Source: an uncultured Acetatifactor sp. (lineage in GTDB: Bacteria > Bacillota > Clostridia > Lachnospirales > Lachnospiraceae). From it: a stretch of 6,294 nucleotides of DNA. Each line of letters begins with the position of its first letter. Positions within the stretch are counted from its first letter, which is position 1. The stretch covers positions 1-6,294 of the forward strand of contig CAKRUB010000054.1 of NCBI GenBank assembly GCA_934402375.1, read 5' to 3'. Positions 1 through 6,220 of this stretch are shown here, one piece after another. Under the pieces are notes generated by a model, which did not search any database, was not told the DNA's origin, and saw only the letters and a list, made by a program, of their open reading frames with translations. A program made the translations under genes and the position numbers.

Positions 1-94
1 CACTTGTTATGAGGTAACTGTTTAAAGAAAAAAGTCCAAAAATCAATGATTTAGGGCTTGAAATTATAGGAAGGGAAAGTATTAATGATATTGT

Positions 95-122
95 TTGCTT
101 CTACTTTGCTCCATGATACAAT
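95..122 (+). promoter_or_regulatory. Predicted sigma-A promoter, extended -10, for the acetyltransferase gene
   Basis: The -10 box TACAAT (117-122) is preceded by TG at 114-115, giving an extended -10 (TGaTACAAT). A weak -35, TTGCTT (95-100), lies 16 bp upstream. Transcription would start near 129, leaving a short leader of about 32 nt before the GTG at 161. This argues against translation starting at the upstream in-frame TTG (95), which lies inside the promoter. Seen by eye only; no transcription data. Confidence 0.55.
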
Positions 123-160
123 ATAGGAATAATCAGTTTGAATCTGCGGAGGTAAAGCGT

Positions 161-682
161 GTGATCGAAATAAAAATTATTGATGCCAAGCATAAGACAG
201 ACATTAACATTCCCAATCAACCGTTTCTGCTGCATGGGAAAATGATACCCAGTTACATAAATGGAAAGTGGAGTTACACTGTCGAGAAATTTCCGGAGCA
301 AAAGGAAATGTGTTTTCCCGATGAAAATTATAATTATGATGAAATGATAAAGGATTGTACGTTTATCGGTGCTTACGACAATGAGACCTGCATCGGGCTT
401 GCCATTATGCAAAACGGATTTTTCAAATATATGTATCTTAATGATTTAAAAGTCAATTCGGACTATCGCGGAAAAGGTGTGGCAAAACGACTGCTGGAAA
501 AGGCAGATGAAGTCGCAGCTTCAAAAGGATATAACGGTATTTATACCCAGGGACAGGACAACAATCTGGGTGCGTGCCTTTTCTATATTAATTCCGGATT
601 TCATATCGGCGGACTGGATACCAACGTATACAAGGGAACAAAACAGGAAGGCAAAGCGGATATTATCTTTTATCGGGATTGA
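161..682 (+). CDS. GNAT acetyltransferase, streptothricin acetyltransferase (Sat-4/SatA)-like
   Basis: This 173-aa cytoplasmic enzyme probably transfers acetyl from acetyl-CoA to an amine. The GTG start at 161 is chosen because GGAGGT (148-153) sits 7 nt upstream and a promoter lies just before it; an in-frame TTG at 95 would add 22 residues but falls within that promoter. The acetyl-CoA pyrophosphate loop is R103-G-K-G-V-A (about 101-110). Recalled similarity to Sat-4, the streptothricin acetyltransferase of Gram-positives (180 aa), covers the whole length: an N-terminal D-I-x-x-P-x-x-P-F then G-K-x-I-P-x-Y (residues 14-32), the QDNN-x-x-A-C-x-F-Y stretch (132-142), G-F-x-I-G-x-x-D-T (146-154), and an aromatic C-terminus. 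The gene is AT-rich (16/60 G+C at 301-360) compared with what follows, hinting at transfer. The family call is good; the substrate streptothricin is an inference, since divergent relatives of unknown substrate are common. Confidence 0.82.
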   Translation: MIEIKIIDAKHKTDINIPNQPFLLHGKMIPSYINGKWSYTVEKFPEQKEMCFPDENYNYDEMIKDCTFIGAYDNETCIGLAIMQNGFFKYMYLNDLKVNSDYRGKGVAKRLLEKADEVAASKGYNGIYTQGQDNNLGACLFYINSGFHIGGLDTNVYKGTKQEGKADIIFYRD

Positions 683-752
683 CTGCTGCGCGTGCGCTGG
701 CAAGGAAAGGCTGGCGGGAAACTGCCCGGAGACAGGAGAGGAATGATTAACG

Positions 753-1367
753 ATGAACAATTTAGATGAATTATCCCTAAAACACTTACAAAGCATCCGG
801 GCGGAACTGGATTTATATCTCGAGCAAAGGCTGGAAGCAGCTATAGCCCGGACACCTTCCCAGCAGGGGGCTCGGCAGCAGAAGTGTTCGCCATTTCAGG
901 TTGCGGGGACAATGTGCGTTGCGAGCCAGAGTGTGCCGTCAGCCGTTCCTGCCGAGGACATCCGGATTCCGGATTTTTTAAGACATGAGAAGAAGCATCA
1001 GGAGCTCGACCGTGTGTTGGAAAATAGAGAGGAGTCCTTTTCGGAAATGCTGCTGCGCATGATTGACGAAAAGGGACTGAAGGACTCGGAGGTATACAAG
1101 AACGCCAACATTGACCGGAGACTTTTTTCAAAGATCCGCGGCGATGAGGATTATGTGCCGAGCAAGAAGACGGCAATATCTTTTTGTCTGGCTCTGCGGC
1201 TTGGCATGGATGAGGCGAAGAAGCTGCTCGCCGCCGCCGGGTACACCCTGTCGATGTCCTCCCGGTTCGACCTGATTATTATGTATTTAATTGAAAATCA
1301 TGAGTTTAACGTCCATTTTGCAAATATCGTTCTGGATGACTACGGAGAGGGAACACTCTCAAGATAA
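753..1367 (+). CDS. Protein with macro/vWA-associated helical (HTH-like) C-terminal module
   Basis: This 204-aa protein has three parts. Residues 1-32 form a charged amphipathic helix (LDELSLKHLQSIRAELDLYL). Residues 33-75 are a low-complexity Ser/Ala/Pro/Gln linker. Residues 94-200 form an all-helical module with the hallmarks SFSEMLLRMIDEKG, NIDRRLFSKIR, PSKKTAISFCLALRLGMDEA and SSRFDLIIMYLIE. I recognise this module from the C-terminus of many Firmicutes and enterobacterial macro-domain (ADP-ribose-processing) proteins and from stand-alone genes next to vWA genes. The segment around 119-150 looks like a lambda-repressor-type helix-turn-helix, so nucleic-acid binding is possible but unproven. 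No macro domain is present. AGGAGAGG (734-741) lies 11 nt before the ATG, slightly far. The vWA gene begins 78 nt downstream, suggesting one functional pair. Exact role unknown. Confidence 0.8.
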   Translation: MNNLDELSLKHLQSIRAELDLYLEQRLEAAIARTPSQQGARQQKCSPFQVAGTMCVASQSVPSAVPAEDIRIPDFLRHEKKHQELDRVLENREESFSEMLLRMIDEKGLKDSEVYKNANIDRRLFSKIRGDEDYVPSKKTAISFCLALRLGMDEAKKLLAAAGYTLSMSSRFDLIIMYLIENHEFNVHFANIVLDDYGEGTLSR

Positions 1368-1445
1368 AATGTCCCCTCGGAAGCGACCGGTTCTGTTCAT
1401 GAATTTTGTAATATGTGTCTATCAAGAGAAAGGCAGGTAACGCAT

Positions 1446-1775
1446 ATGAAAAAAGGATTGACAGAACTGGTTTTTATTTTGGACAGAAGCGGCTCCATGG
1501 GAGGGCTGGAAAGCGATACGATCGGCGGCTTCAACGGCATGCTCCAAAAGCAGAAAAAGGAAGAGGGAGAAGCTAACGTGACAACGGTTCTCTTCGACGA
1601 CCAGATCGACATGATCCATGACCGGTTTCCGATCGGTGCGGTGAAGCCGCTGACGGACGAGGATTATTTTGTGAGAGGCTGCACGGCGCTGCTGGACGCT
1701 GTCGGGAGCACGGTAAAGAAAATGGAGAACATCCAGAAACGGCTACCGGATTCCTGTGACAGACGAAATGGATAA
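1446..1775 (+). pseudogene. vWA-domain protein, 3'-truncated by a deletion junction
   Basis: The ORF starts at ATG 1446 with AGGCAGGT (1432-1439) as ribosome site; an in-frame ATG at 1413 lacks one. It encodes the N-terminal half of a TerY-like von Willebrand factor A domain. Visible parts are strand 1 ending in the MIDAS motif D13-x-S15-x-S17 (ILDRSGSM), a long polar helix (22-40), a second strand with LFDDQID (49-55), and MIDAS threonine T80 in RGCTALLDAVG. Homologues continue for another 100 or so residues, including the third MIDAS element (a T/S-D-G segment), which is absent. After residue 101 (QKRLP) the frame enters gtfA sequence out of frame and stops at TAA 1773-1775, leaving 109 aa. 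The metal site is incomplete and the fold is cut, so function is unlikely. It probably once worked with the upstream helical-module protein. Confidence 0.85.
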
Positions 1776-1932
1776 AAAAGAGAAGATCGACCTGTTGGCG
1801 GAGAGGCTGATAAAGCTCTTTACGGAGGATGATCTGGAGGCGTTCAGCCGCCATTCTTATGAAAAGGCGAGAGTTTATCTGACGAGCGAGGTGGAGAAGA
1901 GATGGAACAGCTTAATCAATCAGGTGGAATAG
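1738..1932 (+). pseudogene. gtfA: 3' remnant of gtfA (accessory Sec O-GlcNAc transferase catalytic subunit)
   Basis: Read in the frame one base on from the vWA gene, 1738-1929 encodes 64 residues beginning NGYRIPV, continuing through LLAERLIKLF and HSYEKARVYL to EVEKRWNSLINQVE, then TAG at 1930-1932. This is the C-terminal end of the glycosyltransferase family 4 protein GtfA: the N-G-Y loop, the closing helices and the EVEKRW tail. Full GtfA is about 500 aa, so roughly seven-eighths are missing. Its frame is blocked upstream by TAA at 1714-1716, and there is no native start. The identification is strengthened by gtfB following with the usual overlap. An ATG at 1768 lies within 8 nt of the vWA stop, so re-initiation could yield a 54-aa fragment, but it would lack the nucleotide-sugar site. 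Confidence 0.82.
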
Positions 1933-3263
1933 TTCTTTTGTTTGATAACTACTCCACGGAGAGCAGAAATCTGTATGAGTCCTTTCAGAATGCAGGAATT
2001 CAGGTCAGCGCCGCCGTCATTGAAGATGACGGATTTCTGCCGGATGGCCTGATTTCGGTTTACGGATATTTCCTTGGCGATTTCAGCCAGACTGCCGGGA
2101 GGCAGGGAAGACCGCTTTTCTTTAATGAGCTGCAGGTTCCTGACTTCTGGGAAATAGAGAGCTCCAATGCCAGCGGAAGGGTAATGAATTACAATAGGGA
2201 GCGGGCGAGAATCTATTATGCAGAGCCCACCAACAGGAGACTGGTTAAGCTGGTGGACTGGGTGGATGAGAACGGCGTTGTGCGGCTTTGTGAGCATTAT
2301 AATAAATACGGGGCATTGTTCTGCCGGACGACCTTTAACAAAAAGGGGGAAAAGGTATCCCGGAATTTCTTTTCCGCGGAAGGAAAAGAGGTCATTGTCG
2401 AAAACTTTGTCACCTCCGATATTATTGTAACCATGGGCGGAAAGGACAGGATCCTGCACGGCAAGCGGGAATTTGTCCGGTTCTTTCTACAGGTGACGGG
2501 GCTGGGGCAGCAGAGGTTATTCTTCAACTCGCTGTCGTTTCCCTTCTTCGCTTCGCTTGATCTGCCGGACAACGGTCAGAGGGATGCACTGTTCTGGGAG
2601 GAAGAAATCTATGACGGGATTCCGGGCAATATGCAGATGATCCTGAACCACAGCGCGCCCAGAACGAAAATCATTTATGTGCAGAAGCGTGAGGCATATG
2701 AGAAGCTGATAAAGCTGGGCGCTTCCAAGGAAATGGTAAAGGAACTGGGCTATGTCTACAGCTTTGCGCGGGAAAATCAGGGAAATAAGGAGGCGCTGAT
2801 CTGTACAAACTCGGATCAGGTCGAGAGACTGACGGAGCTTGTGGAGGCATTGCCGGAGCTGCATTTCCATATCGCGGCGCTGACCGAGATGTCGCAGAGG
2901 CTGCATGATTTTGAAAAGTACGAAAATGTGTCTCTCTATCCGGGGGTGAAGCTGTCAGTGCTGGATAAGCTTTTTGCCAGATGCGATTACTACTTTGACA
3001 ACAATCATGAGGCTGAAATTGTGGATGCGGTACATAGGGCATTCCTGAATCAGATGCTGATTTTCGGAGTGAAAGAGTATGTCCACAACCGGAATTATAT
3101 AGCGGAGGAGCATATCTTTGAGAGCGGTCGGATCGACGGGCTGGTCGTTGCTGTGAAAACGGTCATGGAATCGCCTGAAAAGAGAGAGGAATTCCTGCGG
3201 AGACAGGAGAATGCCGCGCTTTCGCTGGACAGGGAAGGCTTTCTTGCTGTGACAGGGAAGTAA
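1902..3263 (+). CDS. gtfB: Accessory Sec system glycosylation chaperone/co-activator GtfB
   Basis: Full-length (453 aa; streptococcal GtfB is about 440-450). In streptococci and staphylococci GtfB binds GtfA and the acceptor polypeptide so that GtfA can add GlcNAc to Ser/Thr of serine-rich repeat adhesins before SecA2/SecY2 export. Conserved blocks recognised in order: LFDNYSTESRNLYESF (13-28), VIEDDGFLPDGLISVYGYFL (39-58), RARIYYAEP and RRLVKLVDWVD (101-122), ENFVTSDIIV (167-176), FNSLSFPF (208-215), LFWEEEIYDGIPGNMQMIL (230-248), NSDQVERL and IAALTEMS (303-331), and YFDNNHEAEIVDAVHRAF then YIAEEHIF (364-406). ATG 1902 overlaps the gtfA end by 31 nt, with GAGGTGGAG (1888-1896) upstream; translation was probably coupled to gtfA. 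No gtfA, asp, secA2, secY2 or adhesin gene is present here, so it appears orphaned and now lies downstream of vWA gene sequences. Confidence 0.93.
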   Translation: MEQLNQSGGIVLLFDNYSTESRNLYESFQNAGIQVSAAVIEDDGFLPDGLISVYGYFLGDFSQTAGRQGRPLFFNELQVPDFWEIESSNASGRVMNYNRERARIYYAEPTNRRLVKLVDWVDENGVVRLCEHYNKYGALFCRTTFNKKGEKVSRNFFSAEGKEVIVENFVTSDIIVTMGGKDRILHGKREFVRFFLQVTGLGQQRLFFNSLSFPFFASLDLPDNGQRDALFWEEEIYDGIPGNMQMILNHSAPRTKIIYVQKREAYEKLIKLGASKEMVKELGYVYSFARENQGNKEALICTNSDQVERLTELVEALPELHFHIAALTEMSQRLHDFEKYENVSLYPGVKLSVLDKLFARCDYYFDNNHEAEIVDAVHRAFLNQMLIFGVKEYVHNRNYIAEEHIFESGRIDGLVVAVKTVMESPEKREEFLRRQENAALSLDREGFLAVTGK

Positions 3264-3296
3264 GGCGCCGGATGGTATTCTGGCAAATTTGTACGA

Positions 3297-3325
3297 TTGT
3301 GTTTGCGGAAAAGACCCTATATAAT
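3297..3325 (+). promoter_or_regulatory. Predicted sigma-A promoter for the SipW-like gene
   Basis: A perfect -10, TATAAT (3320-3325), lies 17 bp downstream of a weak -35, TTGTGT (3297-3302), in the 104-nt gap after gtfB. The expected start is near 3332, giving a leader of about 36 nt. This suggests the downstream gene is transcribed independently of gtfB. Confidence 0.6.
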
Positions 3326-3367
3326 AATTAGATGTAGTTTATGCTTGTAAAATGAGGAGGCAGAAGT

Positions 3368-3898
3368 ATGAAAGAAAAGAAGGTTCAGGATGGAAAGCGG
3401 TTAATCAGGACTCTTACAATTATGGCCTATGCCCTATTGATTGTGGGGCTGCTGATTATTGCGCCGGTGGTATGTCCGCCGGTATTCGGATACCATACCT
3501 ATACGGTTTCGGAGGATTATTCGGGAAATATGAAGCCTTCCGGTACTCTGGTATATGTGGAAGCATTAAGCGGGTATAATACGGGAAATATAGTCGCTGT
3601 TGGAAATCCGGACGGTGGCAGGGATGTTGATGTGTATTATGTAGGCTCTGTGCAGGGCGGCAAGGTTACATTGGAGGAGGGTGACACCGTGGATGCGGAT
3701 CAGGTTGTCGGCAGGGTTGTGGCAAAGACTCCCTTCTTCGGGTATCTGAGCCGGCTGTGCTTTTCTACGGGGGGGATCATTTTGACAGCTGCTCTTTTTG
3801 CAGTGGGAATTGGTCTGGCGGCTTATGGAAATATCCGCACATCGGTCTTGCGCAAAAAATCCCAGGATTGCCCCGTGGCTGACGGTGGGAAGATTTGA
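3368..3898 (+). CDS. SipW-like (ER-type) signal peptidase fold, catalytic Ser replaced by Asn
   Basis: This 176-aa membrane protein has TM1 at about 16-36, an outside domain at 37-130 and TM2 at about 134-154, followed by a basic tail. The layout and the segments P-x-V-FGYHTYTV (37-47), SGNMKPSGTLVYVE (52-65), GNIVAV (73-78), VVGRVVAKTPFFGYLSRL (113-130) follow ER-type signal peptidase I (SipW, S26B), whose catalytic motif is SGSM-x-P. Here the nucleophile position is Asn54 (S-G-N-M-K-P). The region expected to carry V-T-H-R with the catalytic His reads DVDVYYVG (86-93), with no His. Both catalytic residues therefore seem lost, and the protein is more likely a non-catalytic relative (scaffold, regulator or decayed enzyme) than a working peptidase. 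AGGAGG (3355-3360) sits 7 nt before the ATG, and the reading frame is intact, so it is probably expressed. The fold call is from memory of SipW. Confidence 0.68.
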   Translation: MKEKKVQDGKRLIRTLTIMAYALLIVGLLIIAPVVCPPVFGYHTYTVSEDYSGNMKPSGTLVYVEALSGYNTGNIVAVGNPDGGRDVDVYYVGSVQGGKVTLEEGDTVDADQVVGRVVAKTPFFGYLSRLCFSTGGIILTAALFAVGIGLAAYGNIRTSVLRKKSQDCPVADGGKI

Positions 3899-3981
3899 AA
3901 AAGAGACAATAAAAGCGCATAAAGAAACGAGAGTCTTAGAGATGATAAAAATATTTGTCAATTTGTTCGTACTAAACATCA

Positions 3982-4010
3982 TTGAATGGTGAGCCGCAGG
4001 CGGGTACTAT
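3982..4010 (+). promoter_or_regulatory. Candidate promoter for the chemoreceptor gene
   Basis: TTGAAT (3982-3987) and TACTAT (4005-4010) are spaced by 17 bp, a fair sigma-A match (4 of 6 at each box), with a start near 4017. An alternative in the same place is a partial sigma-D (motility sigma) match: TAAA (3973-3976), 16 bp, then GCCGCAGG against the consensus GCCGATAT. Motility sigma control is common for receptors of this kind in Firmicutes, but the -10 agrees in only part of its bases. I cannot decide between them. Confidence 0.35.
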
Positions 4011-4022
4011 AAAGGTAACAGG

Positions 4023-4094
4023 ATGTCAGACGATACCCTGCGGATGAGCTACGGACAGCTGCTGTTTTATACCCGGCGGCGCGATGAGTCATAA
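4023..4094 (+). CDS. Possible 23-codon leader ORF upstream of the chemoreceptor
   Basis: ATG 4023 to TAA 4092-4094 encodes 23 residues, starting [12 protein letters not shown], then [17 protein letters not shown] (4011-4016) lies 6 nt upstream as a modest ribosome site. The ORF ends 17 nt before the chemoreceptor ATG and just ahead of its AGGAGGG. It contains one arm of each inverted repeat noted for this region, so translating ribosomes would disturb the folding. I do not recognise the peptide. It may be a chance ORF: if transcription starts near 4017, the ribosome site would largely be lost from the RNA. Confidence 0.25.
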   Translation: MSDDTLRMSYGQLLFYTRRRDES

Positions 4095-4111
4095 AAATAG
4101 GAGGGTTTAGC

Positions 4112-6160
4112 ATGAAGAACAAGAAGATGAGTACGGTTATTACAGTGACAATCTCTCTGGTGATGGCGGCGTGTCTGCTGCTGCTGTTTCTGATTGCGAA
4201 TCGGAACATGCGGATATCCATGCAGGATTCAGCAATGGAAAATATGTCGAGCTCGCTGGGAGCGAAGGCGGAGATTGTGGAGCAGTATGTGGATCAGGCG
4301 GAGAAGCAGCTTATTTCGTTCAGCAAGGCGCCCATTGTAGCGGAGTTTTTAAAGAATCCGAAAAATACGGAGCTTGCAAAGAAGGCACAGGCTTATACGG
4401 AAAGCTACTTTGCAGGGCTTGAGGGATGGGAAGGAATCTATATATCTGAATGGAATACCCATGTCGTTACCCATTCCAACACCAGCGCCGTGGGCATGAT
4501 CATGCGTGAAGGAGAATCGCTGACCAAGCTGCAGGACTCCATAACCGCAGCCGGAGATGTCTACAATACGGGAATGCTGATTTCGCCAGCGTCAAAGCAG
4601 ATGGTGCTGTCTCTGTATGTACCGGTTTATGATAAAGACGGAGGCAAAATCCTTGGTCTTGTGGGCGGAGCCCAGCTGGCGGAGACTCTGAAGGCAATTT
4701 TGGAGGGGCTCAATGTTGAAGGCATGGAAAATGCAAGAAACTACATGATTAATACAGAGACAGGAGTACATATTTTCGATGAGGATGCATCGCTGATGGC
4801 AACACCTGTCGAAGACCAGATGCTGCTCTCAGTGATTGATGCCATCCGGCAGAATCCGGAGGCTGCGGTCGGAAATCTTGAGTACAAGGATGCAAACGGA
4901 GTTAAGAGCGTTGCGGTATATCAGGCGCTCCCGGAGCGTAACTGGGCAGTGGTGCTGAGTGATAGCAATAAGGAGATATACGCTAAGGCGGATGCAAGCA
5001 GAAATGTTTTCGGTCTGATCTGTCTCTGCGTCTATGCGGTGATTCTGGTTCTCTGCTGGCTTGCAGTCCGGCTTTGCGTTAAACCTTTACAGATCGTGGA
5101 GAAAGCGGTTGTCCGGCTTCAGAAGCTGGAGCTGGAAACCCCTGAGGAGCTGAAAGGATATATTGGCGCCCGCAGTGAGGCAGGGCAGATTGCAACGGCT
5201 CTCAGTTCCCTGTATGAAACCTTCAGAGGAATCGTTGCCACACTCCGGGAGTGTGCGACAACACTGAATACCTCTACGGATAAGATGAATCATGCAGCGC
5301 ATATGCTGATTGAGGGTATGGGTGATAATTCCGCCACGACGGAGGAGCTTGCTGCAAGCATTACAACAACCAACAACGCGATCGAGCAGGTGACAGGTGA
5401 GGTAGTGACTATATCCGAGCTGGTGGCGAAGGTTGAAGAAAAGGTGAAGGCAGGAGACCAGAAGAGTGAGAAGCTGTTAGCGACGGCACAGAATATGCGT
5501 GCAATGGCTGACAGTACACTGGAGGGAACGGGAGATAAGATTGAAAAGAACCGGACGCATGTGGAAACGGCCATGGTGAATCTGAAGTCCCTGACACGTA
5601 TTAATGATATGGCAAAGCAGATTCTGGATATTGCCAACCAGACCAATCTCCTTTCGCTGAACGCCTCCATCGAGGCTGCCAGAGCGGGAGAAAATGGAAG
5701 AGGCTTCGCGGTTGTGGCGCAGGAAATCGGTAATCTTGCTTCCAATTCTTCTGCAACAGCGAAGGAAATTCAGGATATCTGTAAGGATATCAATGAGAAT
5801 GTCCAGAATGTGCAGAACTGTATTAACGATATTATGGGCTTCATGGAGGGAGATGTATCTGAGAAGTTCAAGGAATTTGTCGGCATTGCAAATGAGTATA
5901 GCATCTCAGTCGAAGAGATCCGTGATGCCATCGGCGAGATCGAGGAAACCTCGAACGGTGTAGTGGATTCTGTGACCAGTATCCGGGAGAAAATGGATGT
6001 TATCCATACGGCATCGTCTGAAAATGAAATAGGCGTTGACGAGATTGTCAAGAAAATTGAGCAGACCAATGTGACTGCCGAAGAGCTTGAGAGTGTCGGA
6101 AAGGTTAATCAGGATAATGCACAGGAGCTGAGCGCTATTGTAGAGAAATTCAGCGAGTAA
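4112..6160 (+). CDS. Methyl-accepting chemotaxis protein with Cache-type sensor domain
   Basis: This complete 682-aa transmembrane receptor would control CheA kinase through CheW in response to an outside ligand. TM1 is at about 8-29. The extracellular sensor (about 31-296) has the size and pattern of a double Cache domain, for example [20 protein letters not shown] (102-121) and [19 protein letters not shown] (167-185), with a second lobe carrying [12 protein letters not shown] (211-222) and WAVVLSD (278-284). TM2 is at about 298-321, starting [14 protein letters not shown]-like linker follows (about 322-378), then the coiled-coil signalling domain. Its hairpin tip is [20 protein letters not shown] (506-525) with [18 protein letters not shown] (526-543), near-canonical. 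There is no CheR-binding pentapeptide at the C-terminus (VEKFSE). AGGAGGG (4099-4105) is 6 nt before the ATG. Ligand unknown. It stands alone here, with its own promoter region and terminator. Confidence 0.95.
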   Translation: MKNKKMSTVITVTISLVMAACLLLLFLIANRNMRISMQDSAMENMSSSLGAKAEIVEQYVDQAEKQLISFSKAPIVAEFLKNPKNTELAKKAQAYTESYFAGLEGWEGIYISEWNTHVVTHSNTSAVGMIMREGESLTKLQDSITAAGDVYNTGMLISPASKQMVLSLYVPVYDKDGGKILGLVGGAQLAETLKAILEGLNVEGMENARNYMINTETGVHIFDEDASLMATPVEDQMLLSVIDAIRQNPEAAVGNLEYKDANGVKSVAVYQALPERNWAVVLSDSNKEIYAKADASRNVFGLICLCVYAVILVLCWLAVRLCVKPLQIVEKAVVRLQKLELETPEELKGYIGARSEAGQIATALSSLYETFRGIVATLRECATTLNTSTDKMNHAAHMLIEGMGDNSATTEELAASITTTNNAIEQVTGEVVTISELVAKVEEKVKAGDQKSEKLLATAQNMRAMADSTLEGTGDKIEKNRTHVETAMVNLKSLTRINDMAKQILDIANQTNLLSLNASIEAARAGENGRGFAVVAQEIGNLASNSSATAKEIQDICKDINENVQNVQNCINDIMGFMEGDVSEKFKEFVGIANEYSISVEEIRDAIGEIEETSNGVVDSVTSIREKMDVIHTASSENEIGVDEIVKKIEQTNVTAEELESVGKVNQDNAQELSAIVEKFSE

Positions 6161-6177
6161 TATCGGAAGGATCAAGC

Positions 6178-6216
6178 TCCCTTCCACCCAGATTGTTATG
6201 GGTGGGAGGGATTTTT
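6178..6216 (+). terminator. Intrinsic terminator of the chemoreceptor gene
   Basis: A 13-bp stem with one T-G wobble, TCCCTTCCACCCA (6178-6190) against TGGGTGGGAGGGA (6199-6211), has an 8-nt loop (6191-6198) and is followed at once by TTTTT (6212-6216). It begins 18 nt after the chemoreceptor stop codon. It is also the likely landing site of the group II intron that begins at 6221. Confidence 0.93.
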
Positions 6217-6220
6217 GCAT

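Larger units (their letters stand above)
3899..4111 (+). other. Structured 213-nt intergenic region before the chemoreceptor gene
   Basis: The first 90 nt (3899-3990) are AT-rich, with no terminator or ORF I can support. From 3993 the sequence becomes G+C-richer and contains two imperfect inverted repeats sharing one arm. CCGCAG...GGTA (3994-3999 and 4003-4006) can pair with TACCCTGCGG (4034-4043). CGGGTA...TAAA (4001-4006 and 4010-4013) can pair with TTTATACCCG (4066-4075). The two pairings are mutually exclusive. A promoter and a small ORF overlap this stretch. It matches no riboswitch consensus I know; the c-di-GMP-I type was considered and not found. Confidence 0.4.

Noticed and set aside
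32..59. Imperfect inverted repeat (AAGTCC..AAAT / ATTT..GGGCTT) as a terminator of an upstream gene
   Set aside because: The stem is weak, with an internal mismatch or bulge, and no T-run follows; no upstream coding end is visible.
679..752. TTGACT at 679-684 as a -35 box for the helical-module gene
   Set aside because: It is a good -35 match, but 16-18 bp downstream there is only G+C- and purine-rich sequence (AAGGAA), with no usable -10.
1413..1445. Upstream ATG at 1413 as the start of the vWA gene
   Set aside because: No ribosome site precedes it; AGGCAGGT before ATG 1446 and the family's MKKGLTEL-type start favour 1446.
1920..2459. Antisense open frame of 179 codons inside gtfB
   Set aside because: The + strand reading has clear family conservation along its whole length; the antisense frame has no ribosome site or recognisable domain.
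3267..3284. Hairpin GCCGGA / TCTGGC just after the gtfB stop as a terminator
   Set aside because: Six base pairs with one wobble and only AAATTT after it; too weak to call.
3899..4111. c-di-GMP-I or other known riboswitch before the chemoreceptor
   Set aside because: Such switches often precede motility genes, so I looked, but the conserved loop and receptor motifs of the class are not present.
5290..5745. Antisense open frame of 151 codons opposite the chemoreceptor signalling domain
   Set aside because: Long antisense frames arise from the regular heptad codon pattern of coiled coils; the product is low-complexity and unrecognisable.
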